Part shown: positions 53,710 to 64,000 of the stretch, in pieces
Position numbering within the stretch: position 1 is the first letter of the stretch
Layout of the letters: each line of letters begins with the position of its first letter
Notes under the pieces: generated by a model
Database searches by the model: none
What the model was told of the DNA's origin: nothing
What the model saw: only the letters and a program-made list of their open reading frames with translations
Translations under genes and position numbers: made by a program
NCBI GenBank assembly: GCA_963675135.1
Contig: OY776119.1
Coordinates: 13,183,156 to 13,247,155, forward strand
Direction of reading: 5' to 3'
Length of the DNA stretch: 64,000 nt
Source: Galeopsis tetrahit
Taxonomy: Eukaryota > Streptophyta > Magnoliopsida > Lamiales > Lamiaceae

Positions 53710-55400
53710 TGATTCGGGTGGAATTTACACACTTTAGAGGCACATGTGAAGCATATTTTGATGAGTTTTTCATTTAATTATGGATTGATTATGATGATTT
53801 GAGCCAAAATGAGGGAAAGGTTGTGCTTTGTCGATTTTGTAGGAAATACGATGGAATTTGGAGCAAAACACCAACCATACTTCATTGGATCAGGAATAGG
53901 ATTGCGCCGTTGGATTCGTCTCGAAAAACGGAGTGGAATAGCCAAAAGAATCGAGTCAATCGGACACCCGAGGTGAAAGATGTGTATGAAACGAGAAAGG
54001 GTCGAAATCGAGCACGAGCACGGCCGAGCCAATTTCCAAGCCAAAACAAGGCCACGGACGTGCACCATGCTCGGATTTGAGCACCTCGATACAGAAACTT
54101 TGAGGCGTCCACATGCCTCGACCGAGCTGCTCCCAAGATGAAATTCAAAGGCCACGACCGAGACGCGTGCATAGAATAGGCACGCTCGTGACAGTAACTT
54201 GGGGCCATGATGAAGCACGGCCGAGCACATGCCACGGCCGAGCCCCTTCCGTCCCCTGTTCCACACGCCACGGCCGAGGCCGAGCCACAGTCGAGCATCA
54301 TCCAAAGTCAGCATCTACCGAGCACGGCCGAGCACCTGCGCGACCACATCATGATTTTGCACGGCCGTGCTATCCCCCATTTTCGGTGCTTATCTCCTAT
54401 TTTGGCCATTTTTTAGGGACCAACTTGCAAATTGTGCATCCAAACCCTACCCAACACTATATAAGTCCTCGTTCTTCAAATCAAAAGAACACTTCCCAAA
54501 TTCCTCAAATTCCACACATAGTAACACACAATTGAAGGTGATTTGGCCATATTTTCTTCATTTCTTCATCAATCAATGCAAGGAAGGCATCAATAGCTTG
54601 GAATTTTCATTCCCCATCACATTCTAGACTAAGATTTCTTTTTCTCTCTCTTTTTATTTAGTTATTTCTTTGGATTTGGTTTATTTGATTATGTTAGTTT
54701 TTGGCTAGAACACTTTTGGTTCTAAGGCTTTGTAAATATTTGGATTGAAGTTTATGAACTAATTTCTTGCTTTAAATGGGTGTTTTTCTCTTATTTGTAT
54801 ACTTAATTCTCATTTGGAAGCATGTTATTAGTGGCCATGATAATGTGTTTAATCTATTGTTATTATGATCTCGAGAGGGGATTAGTTATCGGGAGGGAAT
54901 TGAATGATCTTTGGGGCTATTTTAGGTGGTGTGATGTTTGTAATGTAGAAATACGAACTTATGTTGCATGCTCCTTTGGATTAGTTGTATCGAGAGATTG
55001 ATTAATTCTTCTTTAGTGGTCAACCCTATAAGAAGACAACCTTAATTGCCATTTGAATGAGTTGCCAATCATAAATGGATATCTAAATGTTGCAAATGTC
55101 TTGGAACCTACTTTCTCATCTTTGAGTTCACCAGTATTTTCTCTCGTTTATTTGAATTGCATGATATTTGATCGATTTTTCTATTACTCTCTCAATTGTT
55201 TACTTGTGACAACCTTTGATATGCAATTTTAGGGTAATTAACCACTCCACTTTATCGATCACGTCTATTTAGAACTAAAATCGACAAACTTCACTTTCAT
55301 CACTACACCTCCTCGTGGGATCGACCTCGTACTTATCACGCTACGATAGACGTCGTATACTTGCGGTTGTGTATTTTAGTGTTGCATAATACGTGAATCA
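53710..55400 (+). repeat. Solo LTR of the Gypsy-A family
   Basis: 1691 bp from TGATTCGGGTGG to ACGTGAATCA, with perfect CAACA repeats at 53705-53709 and 55401-55405. It starts like the Gypsy-A LTR (TGATTCGG), has a similar length, and carries the same GC-rich words: six or more CACGGCCGAG copies at 54018-54370. A TATATAAG box is at 54458-54465. Open frames inside it are not genes. No internal region is left. Confidence 0.85.
54458..54465 (+). promoter_or_regulatory. TATA box of the solo LTR
   Basis: CTATATAAGTCC about 750 bases from the LTR start, followed by a CT- and AC-rich leader. Fits an LTR promoter. Confidence 0.5.
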
Positions 55401-55567
55401 CAACACTCACATACTGGAGCTATCGAGTTTTTACAAGGGTGGAGCTAGGCAAATATATTTGAGGGGCTAAAAAAAAAAAAATATATTCGTTTTCCAAATT
55501 AATCGTGTATTGAACGGATTACCGAGACTTAAATTTTTTTTTGATCATATTCAGTATTTAATGATAC

Positions 55568-55784
55568 TTCCTTTGTCCCTGAAAAACTTTTATTTATTGG
55601 AACGGAATTTAAGAAAAAAGTGTAATAATTAAAGTTTTGGGGATAATTTTATAAACTTTTTTTTATATAAAGTAAATAACGTAGTTTGACTGAGTGTATG
55701 GTAAACCCAAAAAAATATTGCATAAAAGGTAAATATATGTATATCGTGAGCGTGTGTATGAAAACTTTTCAGAGATTAAGGTAG
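55568..55784. mobile_element. Decayed Stowaway-like MITE
   Basis: Ends CTTCCTTTGTCCCTGAAAAA and TTTTCAGAGATTAAGGTAG are degenerate inverted repeats with TA at both sides. Older than the other MITEs here. Confidence 0.55.
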
Positions 55785-55951
55785 TATAAAAAAATTGACT
55801 AGATGTAATACCTTGAGATGTTTCTAGTACAAAATTCATTTTTCTGAAAAAAGAAATTAGTATTTTCATCAAAGCAGTGCTCGGCTTGCTAAATTTCTTT
55901 ACATTAATGAAAGACAAAATTGTTAGCTTCTGACATACATATATTTTTCAA

Positions 55952-55978
55952 CTAGGGTAAGACTCGCGTTTTACGCGA
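55952..55978 (-). mobile_element. Helitron-like 3' end
   Basis: The minus strand reads a hairpin TCGCGTAAAACGCGA, a 9-base spacer, then CTAG followed by T. That is the form of plant Helitron 3' ends. The TC start of the element was not located. Confidence 0.5.
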
Positions 55979-55984
55979 AATTGA

Positions 55985-58080
55985 AATAAATTTATAGTAT
56001 AGTTTAATTTATTAATTAATTAAAAATTAATTTTAAAAATATATATAAATTTTTTAATTTATTTATTCTATTAAATGATAAAAAAAATGTTGTAGAAATA
56101 TAAATTATTTTTTTATAAAAAACAACAACATAAAAGAGAATTATAAATGAATTTATAAAAGTAATTAATATAATAAATTACAAATTTAAAAAAACTTCAA
56201 ACATTCTACATATTTTTCCATTTGAATTTAGGCAAAAAAAAAAAACCACTTTTGTTCTTCACTTTAGAGGCAACAACATATATACAATTGTTTGTGTGTA
56301 AACATAGACTTCGAAAGGTAGAGACCTATCATTGAAATGGACTGACCTTAACTTTTATTTATAATCATTGTGAAAGACAATAGAATAGGAAATTGTCTCC
56401 TTCAAAACTTTACAGGAGCAGTATTATTTGAAATAGTTAATGTCATTCTCGAAATAAAAACTTTACTATCAACACTCCTTTCTAAAAGAATTTGTACTTC
56501 AATTATATAATTTTCAAGTCTTGTAACAATCAGTTTAGTTTCATTATACAAATCGGACTTCAGATCAATGCTCCTAAAAATATGAATAAAGAAATTTAAC
56601 AACAATTTTTTTTCTGTCTTCACACCACAATATGTGTTTTCTTCACTTTTTCATTATTCAGTCTCTCAAATCTCAATGTCTCACACCTTCTCAAAACAAA
56701 AGAAGTCGTTGTCGCCGCCCCTGAAAGGAGTGAAATATATGTGTTGAATAAAGTTTATGTAAAATTCATTTGTTCAACACATGCAATATTGCAGTGAATA
56801 TATGTATGAAAAGCGTATTAATCGTAGTTTACCTTAAATTAGTCCAACGCAATATTGTATGTATGAAAATAGTAATAATTTTGTAATTTACCTTGACAGT
56901 AATATCCACGAAGAACAAAATATATTTCTCATTTTTAAGGATAAACACTAACAAATGAAAATGAAAAGATGAGATAATTGAAATGAAAGAAGTTGAGGAG
57001 GTTTATATAGGAGTAAGATTAAGAATGAATGGTGGAGATGAAAATATAAAATGGATGGTTGAGATTTAAAGATATAATTTGAAAATGAATGAGAGTTGAG
57101 AATTTTTGAAATTGAGAGATTTTAAGAAGAGTGTTGAGGTATAATGAATGTGGTGGTGACACATGACACTTTAGAGGTTTGCAAATATATAAGATTAAGA
57201 TGCTCGTCTTTTAGATGTAAAAGGATCCTCGTAATAATAATAAGTCTCCAGTTAAATTATCGATTCACGAGATTAGTTAGCTAATGTAGCTTTAGTGCAA
57301 TTCATCATCACACAAATATAGTGATAGAACATGGTTTGTACGATTAATTCTAATTGCAAAAATTCAACAAATTAAATACTTATTAGTGAAGAAAAACAAG
57401 TATAATGGTATCAAATATCAAATAGAAATTGAGTAAAATTTAACTTTGATGTTTAATTCATTTGTTGGTGTTTGAAGAGAGCCATCACAAAAAAATGTGT
57501 ATATTACGCACCTAACATCGTGATGATGAATATACTTTGTATTTTTCCACTTGCATACTAAATCACAAACTCCTAAATTCTCTTCACTAATTACTCAAAT
57601 TTTCATTTAAGTGATTAATGTTGATTAATAAATTTTCTAATGAATTTGTCTAACTCTCGTTGTGATAAACCAATATATACGTACTTAGATCACACGAGGT
57701 CAACCCTTGCCCATAAGACCAAACAAAAATACTAAACTCTTGTTGTGTTAGAAATTAATAATGAGAAATCAATCAAATTCTCAATAATTTAATTAACTCA
57801 TCTTTCAATTGAATTAAACAATTAAAATTAAACTAAAACTCAAATTACACCATAAATTTCAAATAAAGTAAACTTAGTCCATAATTAAATTAATAAAATA
57901 ATTAAATAAATAAGAGAGATATAGAAATTACCAATTATAATAACCAATAAAACTTAAAATTAAAGTGATTTGTGTTCTTTCAATCTTCTAACTTCTAAGT
58001 AATCCCAGTCAAAAAAAAAAAAAAAATTCTAAGTAACGTAAAATACTAAATTGAAATTACCCCTTTTTCCTTTTTACGTG
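55985..58080. other. AT-rich DNA, no gene recognised
   Basis: Long AT-rich stretch with no convincing open frame. If the Helitron-like end at 55952 is real, part of this is its body. Confidence 0.5.
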
Positions 58081-58090
58081 CGGCTGCCGT

Positions 58091-58763
58091 TAGGGCAGAG
58101 CAAAAACCGAAAAAAACTGAAAAATCGAACCGAATTCATTTCGGTTCGATTAGCATTTTTTATACATTTCGGTATTCGATTCGATTTCGATTTTATTAAG
58201 TAATAATTCGGTTAACCGAAAACCGAACCGAAATGGGCCCATATAAATACCTAGCCCTAATTTCCTAAATTCTAAGCCCTAATTCCATTTTGGCATTCTG
58301 CCTCTCCCTCCGCGCGGCGCACCCACACACAGTGAAACACTGTCCAGCCGCTCCAGCGGCCTCTCCCTCCAACTCCTCACTCTCTCACCCACCGTCCGGC
58401 GGCTGGCGCCTCACGCCCTCACACTCGGCGAACAGCACTAACGCACACGCAGCGATCGACGCACACAGGCACAGGCGCACAGCCACCGTTCTACATTCTC
58501 GGCGACGGAGTCTCGGCCACTCACGAGTCACGAATCCGAAACCGAAACCGAATGTATATCTGGACTATTTTTAAAATTTTCATAATTGTTAGGTGTTTTT
58601 CGGTTTTAATTTCGGTTTTCGGTTTCGTACCAAAAACGAACAATTCGGTTCGGTTATTTTCGGTTTTACCCTTCTTTGGTTCGATTTCGGTTAATTATAA
58701 TAGAATTCGGTTCAGTTTCGATTTTTCATTTTCGGTTCGGTTCGGTTGCGTTGCTCACCCCTA
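58091..58763. mobile_element. hAT-like element with GC-rich captured segment
   Basis: Terminal repeats TAGGGCAGAGCAAAAACCG and CGTTGCTCACCCCTA. The 8-bp target repeats GCTGCCGT and GCTGCCAT differ at one base. The arms are made of CCGAACCGAAAT-type words. The middle, 58235-58550, has a plant-like leader (CCTAATTTCCTAAATTC) and a GC-rich open stretch on the plus strand from 58290. That looks like a captured 5' end of a gene, whose product I do not recognise. Confidence 0.75.
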
Positions 58764-58988
58764 GCTGCCATGGAGTCTGGGCGTGGGCCTTCCCCCATAT
58801 TAAAATGGGCCTATTATTATGTCTTCGTCCCTCAGTGTTTTCACCCCTCACATATAAGTTCATCCATGCATGTCTTATTTTTCAAAATTACTCTTCTTAC
58901 TCATAAATTCTACGGAGTAATTTTTTTTCTATCTCATCCCCTTTTTTGAATTTTTCTTCACCATGGTTCGATTTCACACTCACTACTC

Positions 58989-59327
58989 AATATATGTGTA
59001 ATGTATTTCGTGTCCGAGTTTTTTTTTTTTTTTTTTACAAAAATCGCATTTTTAAAAAACTCAGTATTGGTTCGCCGAGTTTTATGAGATTTTTTGAAAA
59101 AAAGCTCCATGTTTTGATTCAAAACTCAACCAACTTTTCCACATTTTGATTCAGCACTAGTTCGCCGAGTTTTGAATCAAAGCATGGAAAAGTTGGCCGA
59201 GTTTTAATTCAAAACATGAAACTTTTTTTCGAAAAATCTCACAAAACTCAGCGAACCAGTGTTGAGTTTTTGCAAAACGAAATTTTTGTAAAATAAACTT
59301 GAAAACGAAATACACTACACATATATT
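58989..59327. repeat. 339-bp near-perfect hairpin
   Basis: Left arm 58989-59138 is repeated inverted at 59177-59327. The outer 22 bases AATATATGTGTAATGTATTT-CG differ by one base. The central loop is short. Could be a foldback MITE or give long hairpin RNA if transcribed. Confidence 0.75.
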
Positions 59328-59329
59328 TA

Positions 59330-60046
59330 TTACAACTACACGATCATGCAACAATACGATCAAATAAAATAATAATAATAATACGAAAAATAATCAATTA
59401 TAAAGAAATACAGTACTAAGTTTTGAGTGGGGGAGAAATGCAAACAATTTTTTATTTTTATTTTTATGTGTGAGGGTAAACTCAGTACACCGAGATAGTA
59501 TAGTCTTTTGGGGTTTTCTTTCGCCCTATCTTACCTAAGGCGTCGAATGAAAATTTGCCACCTCATTTAATTTTGTTATATGTGATCGCCCAATGCCTTT
59601 AAATTAAAATTTTAACTTTTATGAAAAAAATTATTAAATTACTGGGATATAATATTTTTGTATTTAGATAACTTTAATAACATTAATATAATCATCGATT
59701 TAATAAACATGTTTCTATTAAACCAATTTTTTTAATAATTATTTAATTAACATATATTCACAGTAAAACTCTATCTCAGAAAATTTGTTCTAATTCATAA
59801 TCGCAGAAAACTCATTTGAAGCGCTTTAAAAAAAGTTGCGCTAGTAGCCATCTCTAACTCGTGGGTGGTCTTCCTCGAATCTACCACAAGAATTAAGAAC
59901 GAAATCACTGCTGAAGGGCAACCGACGGGATACAAAACCCCATGGTGATTCTCGATGACATTTGGGAATTAAAAAAAGTTTAAAGATGATATTTTTTGGT
60001 TGATCAACATTTGAAAATGAGGAATTGATTATGTTAAAAATAGTTT
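59330..60046. other. No gene recognised
   Basis: AT-rich unique-looking DNA with a few AATAAT runs. No repeat structure or coding signal seen. Confidence 0.5.
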
Positions 60047-60138
60047 AATTTAAAAGGGTAGGTCTGCTGTGAACTCGAGTGCATGTTGTGCACTCGAGTC
60101 CAATAATCATTTATTAATTAATAAGAACAACAATATAA

Positions 60139-60219
60139 CAAAACTTAGGCCATGGCCCAATGGTCATCATATGATTAAATTAGCCCAAAGTCTTGGGTTC
60201 GATTTCTGCTTTTATCATT
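60139..60219 (+). other. tRNA-like A/B-box module
   Basis: TGGCCCAATGGTC resembles an A box. GGGTTCGATTTC, about 40 bases later, resembles a B box. It may be a SINE head carried by the Mutator-like element. Confidence 0.4.
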
Positions 60220-60249
60220 TTTTCCATTTTTTTAATTTTAACACCTATT

Positions 60250-60800
60250 TTTCTAGATACAAAAGCGTGTTGCACTTTTCAATTATAATACTCACACTTT
60301 TTGTTGCACTTTTAGTTATATTCTAACTTACACTTTTTTATTATATTTTCTTTTCAATTATAATACTCACACTTTTTGTTGCACTTTTAGTTATATTCTA
60401 ACTTACACTTTTTTATTATATTTTCAGTTATACTGACATGCGCTTTTTTATAATATTGTGTTGCACTTTTCAGTTATATTGATTTACACTTTTTAGTTTT
60501 TTATAATATTGTGTTGCACTTTTCAGTTATACTCACATACACTTTTTTATAATATTGTGTTGCACTTTTCAATTATATTGATTTACACTTTTTAGTAATA
60601 TTGTGTTGCACTTTTTAGTAATATTGTGTTGCACTTTTCCGTTATACTGACATTTTATAATATTGTGTTCCACTTTTCAGTTATATTGATTTACACTTTT
60701 TAGTAATATTGTGTTGCACTTTTTAGTTATATTGACGTATAATTTTATTAATATTTTGTTACACTTTTCAGTTATACTGACTTGCACATTTAGAAATATT
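60250..60800. repeat. Minisatellite, GTGTTGCACTTTTCAGTTAT units
   Basis: About ten to twelve units of 45-65 bases with TTGCACTTTTCAGTTATA, CTGACTTACACTTTTTA and TAATATTGTG. Same family as 30110-30735. Confidence 0.8.
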
Positions 60801-61059
60801 ATATTTCGACCTTTTAATTATACTAACTTTAAAAATAATACAGCAAAAAAAACACCCAATCTTTTATTAACTGAAAAAAATAAAACGCAAAAAATAAAGG
60901 AATTTTTTTTTTTACAAAATAAAAAGGGAAAAATAAAGTACTAAAAAACAAATAAGCATAAAAAAAGGATTTAAAAAAAACAAGCGAAAAAAAGGGGAAA
61001 AAAAAGACTTGGTCAACTCGAGTGCATGCCATGCACTCGAGTGTATTTTAGACCCTGCC

Positions 61060-61300
61060 AATTTAAAAATGAAGTGTTAACAAGGATATATATTTTATTT
61101 TATAATTATTATTTTTTTAAATTAAAAGGATATTTTTGTTATTATATATATATATATATATTAATTTACTTAATTAATTATAGGACGACGAAGTGCGATT
61201 GCATATTGCATAGAACAAACGCACTAATGCGAAGTACAATCATATAAAATGAATTTCGTACGTTAAATTAACAATTCAATAGTATTTGAAGGATTGTTTT
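61060..61300. other. No gene; TA microsatellite
   Basis: AT-rich, with a (TA) run near 61143-61161. Nothing coding. Confidence 0.5.
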
Positions 61301-61303
61301 TTA

Positions 61304-61389
61304 TAAGGCAGGGCGAAGCCTGCCTTACTATACATTGAATTGTTTTTTATAAGGCAGGGCGAAGCCTGCCTTACTATAGAAAGACCTAG
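61304..61389 (+). mobile_element. Helitron-like 3' end with two tandem hairpins
   Basis: TAAGGCAGGGCGAAGCCTGC-CTTA occurs at 61304-61327 and again at 61350-61373 in a 46-base tandem unit. The second hairpin is followed after 12 bases by CTAG and T at 61386-61390, as at plant Helitron 3' ends. The 5' end is not identified. Confidence 0.5.
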
Positions 61390-61499
61390 TCTTTTTACTT
61401 ATTAGTTCAAACTATAAATTGGGATGGGTGAAAGACAAAATATGTGGGGGTCATTTATCCATGGCCTTTTTGCAATAGTCATGGCGATGGATAAGAAAT

Positions 61500-62230
61500 G
61501 GGCACAGTTATACACACGTGATTGTTGAGGACACCCACCTGCTTAACACACTTACCATGTAATGAGTACACCCATCCAGAAAATCCTAAAGTACCCTTAT
61601 CCCTATTAATTTAAGTATATATTTTGGAATATACTCGAAATAATAAACATTGTCCGATAATACTTTTCAAAAATATGTATGTTGTCTGAAGAAAAAAATT
61701 ATTAAAATAAACACAAATGTTTTTAAAAAATCAGACTCGAAATATGCATCGACCATAACAAAGGGACAAACAAATGTAGGGTTTCAAAATGTATGTTCTA
61801 AATGCATATTATTTAAACAACTACTAATATACAAGCATGAGATACCAAAAATTAAGTATAAACCCTAACAAAAACAACCCCAAACCCTAACTAAAAAAAC
61901 TACTCATGAATTAATTTTAAAAAAAAAAAATAGTTTCAAAACAAGTAAAAAAACTTACAAATGAGTGTTAGTACCCCCACGGCCACGAGTTGTCATTGCA
62001 TCAATATCCACTATATCGGGTCACTCCAACACCAAGAATTGAGCTTTCGTTTTTGGTATAAAAAATGTACGTATGTTTGATGACTCTTCACGTTTCCACT
62101 ATAGATAGGTGAGTGTACTCATTGGACATTTTTTAAAAAAATTTCAAAAAATAATATATTGGACATTTCACACATCATTCAATTAAAAAAAAGGGGTATC
62201 CTCAACAATTACACGTGTATAACCTTGCCC
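61500..62230. mobile_element. TIR element with AGAAAT flanks
   Basis: Ends GGGCACAGTTATACACACGT and ACGTGTATAACCTTGCCC, inverted over about 38 bases. AGAAAT lies directly outside on both sides (61494-61499 and 62231-62236). 731 bp, no gene except short AT-rich open stretches. Subterminal words ATGAGTACACCCATC and the inverted GAGTGTACTCATT are shared with the next element. Confidence 0.6.
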
Positions 62231-62272
62231 AGAAATCAGCTTTGCTTTGTTTTATTTTCTCGGTTGCATAAA

Positions 62273-63288
62273 GGGCGCGGCTAAATGCATCCGACTTTAC
62301 TATGAGTACACCCATCTATTCCATTTCACACCCGATTCATCATTTTACACCCGAATCATTCGGATCCCCACCATCACCACCAAAACAACAAAAATCCTAA
62401 AAATTCAAAATTTCAACTAAAAAAAATAAAATCTTAATATGTTCGAAAATTTTACCAAAATCAACTCAATATGTTCGAAAAAAAATTCAAAACAACTTAA
62501 ATTTGTCCGAAAAAAAAAAATCGAACATCTTGTTCGAAATTTTTTCCAAAACAAACACAAGTTGTTCGAAATTTTTTCCAAAACAGACGCATTATGTTCG
62601 AAAATAATTCCCAAACTTCAAAAAAAATTCTAATTTTTTTTCCAGAAACCCTAATTTTTCAGACTAAACTTACCTGTGTAGCGGCGGCGAGGGGAGGAGC
62701 ACGACGGCCGCGGCGAAGGGGAGGAGGGGGTGGGCGGTGGCCGCGTCTGTGGGGAGAAGGGAGGGCGGCGGCCGCGAACGAGGGGCGGTGGAGATGGTTG
62801 CAGGCGCGATGGGAGGGGCGGACGAGGGGCAGTGGAGATGGTTGCAAGCGGCGGCGACATGAGGGCAGTGCGACGGGAGGAGATGGTTGCTGTGGAAGGC
62901 AGCCCGACGGGAGGGCGGCGCGACGGCGAAAGGACGCACGCTGTGGAGGGAAGCGCGACAGGGAGGGCGGCGCGACGTCGAGTGGCGTTGGCGGAGTGGG
63001 GAGGGGGTTGCGGCCGCGAACGGGGGGTGAGAGGCTGCGTGCGCGGCGGAGCTGTTGCAGGTGGACGGCGGAGCTGGCTGCGTGGGGGGAAGGTCGGTCG
63101 GAGTGGGTGCCAACGAAACAGCGCAAGGCGGCGATTTGTGAGTGTCTGAATTGAGAAATAGAGAATGAAGGTTTTAATTGAGAAGAAGGTAATTTTGGGT
63201 TTTCCACGTGAGTGTCCTCATCCGTTTTGTGTGTGTTCTCATCGCGTGGGTGTACTCATAGTAAATCTGGGTGCCTTTAGCCGCGCCC
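62273..63288. mobile_element. Mutator-like element with GC-rich insert (Pack-MULE-like)
   Basis: Perfect 9-bp target repeats TTGCATAAA at 62264-62272 and 63289-63297. The inverted ends GGGCGCGGCTAAA...TTTACTATGAGTACACCCA extend about 45 bases. The interior has six TTCGAAA-containing short repeats (62440-62610), then a very GC-rich block 62685-63125. Open frames in three phases there, on both strands, have Arg/Gly- or Pro/Ser-rich products and look like compositional effects. A captured gene fragment is likely but not identified. Confidence 0.82.
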
Positions 63289-63297
63289 TTGCATAAA

Positions 63298-64000
63298 TTG
63301 ATGCAATGGCCTGATTTTTTATTTTTTTATTGGGCCTTCCATTTAATTAAGTGGACCATCAATTAAATAAGGGTTAATTGCAAAATAAATCACAACCTTT
63401 GATTCAATTGTAATTTAATCTAAACGTTTGTAATATTATAATTAAATCACAACCTTTAATATTTTTGGTAAATTTAACTTCTGGGCAGCTCCCTTTCTGC
63501 CCGATCCTAGTTGAATTTTTATATGCAAAAGTTAATTAAAAACAAAACTTAAAAAACCCTAAATTATTCCTGATTAAATGGAATGCCGCCTTTCGAATAA
63601 ATACCCCAACTAAATAATAAAGTATTGAAATTCTAAATTCTATAACAAGAACAGAGAAACAAAATTGAAATTTATTCGGTCTACTCTTTCTTCCACACAA
63701 TTTCTTCAACAATTACTTAGAAGGTTGTCAAAATCGTGATCTTCATCATCCATATTTTCTATTACAATCCCAATTTCATTTTTTCCGTTTAAATATGACC
63801 CCAATTTCATTTTCTATAAAGGGTTAATAAAATAACTCCCTATTTTTGTATATACACCTCTGTTTTACAATTAGTTTTCTAATTAGTTGGTTAGGTGGTT
63901 AAGAGGAGTTATTAGTTAGTTATTAAGTTAGTTTTGGATTACTGGTTATAAGAATGGTTTGACATTCTCATTTCTTCTTTAACACTTCTTTTGTAATCAT
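63298..64000. other. AT-rich DNA at window end, no gene
   Basis: No coding sequence. The last 170 bases, with repeated TTAGTTAGTT words, TTATAAGAATGG and CATTTCTTCTTT, resemble the end of a small Copia LTR, but no partner is in the window. Confidence 0.35.

Larger units (their letters stand above)
60056..61059. mobile_element. Mutator-like non-autonomous element, palindromic ends
   Basis: Perfect 9-bp target repeats AATTTAAAA at 60047-60055 and 61060-61068, as made by Mutator-like transposases. The ends are GGGTAGGTCTGC... and ...TTAGACCCTGCC. Each end holds its own palindrome, ACTCGAGTGCATG / CATGCACTCGAGT (60073-60098 and 61016-61041). 1004 bp, no transposase. The interior is a minisatellite and A-rich DNA. 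Related to the element at 30049-30828. Confidence 0.82.

Noticed and set aside
53778..54535. Open frames of up to 178 codons.
   Set aside because: They lie within a solo LTR bounded by CAACA repeats; no family features.
62594..63207. Overlapping open frames of 139-186 codons on both strands.
   Set aside because: GC-rich repeat composition gives open frames in several phases at once; none has a recognisable domain.

Overview
This window is nuclear DNA of a flowering plant, probably a eudicot. It carries Copia retrotransposons of Sirevirus type, Ty3/Gypsy elements with tRNA-Asp or tRNA-iMet primer sites, a CACTA element encoding TNP2 and TNPA, Stowaway MITEs, hAT- and Mutator-like non-autonomous elements and Helitron-like ends. 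It also holds broken pieces of three ordinary plant genes: NAD-malic enzyme, a reticulon-like protein and an AAA+ ATPase. I see no intact host gene. The DNA is AT-rich and repeat-dense, as in intergenic or pericentromeric chromatin. The species cannot be named from the sequence alone.

Layout. 1-5549: a decayed minus-strand Copia element (Copia-1) with LTRs at 27-761 and 5208-5549 and a malic-enzyme exon remnant between them. 5550-28031: a nest. A Gypsy element (Gypsy-A, LTR 26386-28031, minus) received a plus-strand Sirevirus (Sire-X) in its gag gene. Sire-X then received a second, minus-strand Sirevirus (Sire-Y) in its LTR. Sire-Y is the best preserved element: gag 22464-19993, pol 19992-16603 and a 1575-codon third ORF at 15901-11174, all open. 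A 4.24-kb block (6642-10881 and 22605-26847) is present twice and is almost identical. The left copy starts with a solo Sire-Y LTR bounded by the repeat CTATT. The right copy starts with the 5' LTR of the element that still has its coding region.

28033-32206: a foldback element carrying two Stowaway MITEs, AT-rich repeats, a palindrome-ended element with an internal minisatellite, and a reticulon gene remnant. 32413-37394: Gypsy-B (minus), interrupted in its protease by a 997-bp CACTA-type element. 37519-41065: Copia-C (minus) with a nearly open pol and almost no 5' LTR. 41337-41695: AAA+ ATPase pseudogene. 41809-44720: a CACTA end, foldback repeats and a BED-finger remnant. 44854-47092: the 3' half of a Copia-1 relative (Copia-B), fused in frame to the TNPA gene of a CACTA element that runs to 53238. 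53710-55400: solo LTR of the Gypsy-A family with target repeat CAACA. 55400-64000: AT-rich DNA with Helitron-like ends, an hAT-like element, a 339-bp hairpin, and two Mutator-like elements with perfect 9-bp target repeats, one carrying a GC-rich insert.

The features worth most attention are these: the large third ORF of Sire-Y, which has two ubiquitin-interacting-motif-like segments and a host-like leader; the recent duplication with one copy collapsed to a solo LTR; the in-frame UAA between gag and pol; and an element family built from palindromic ends around a minisatellite.
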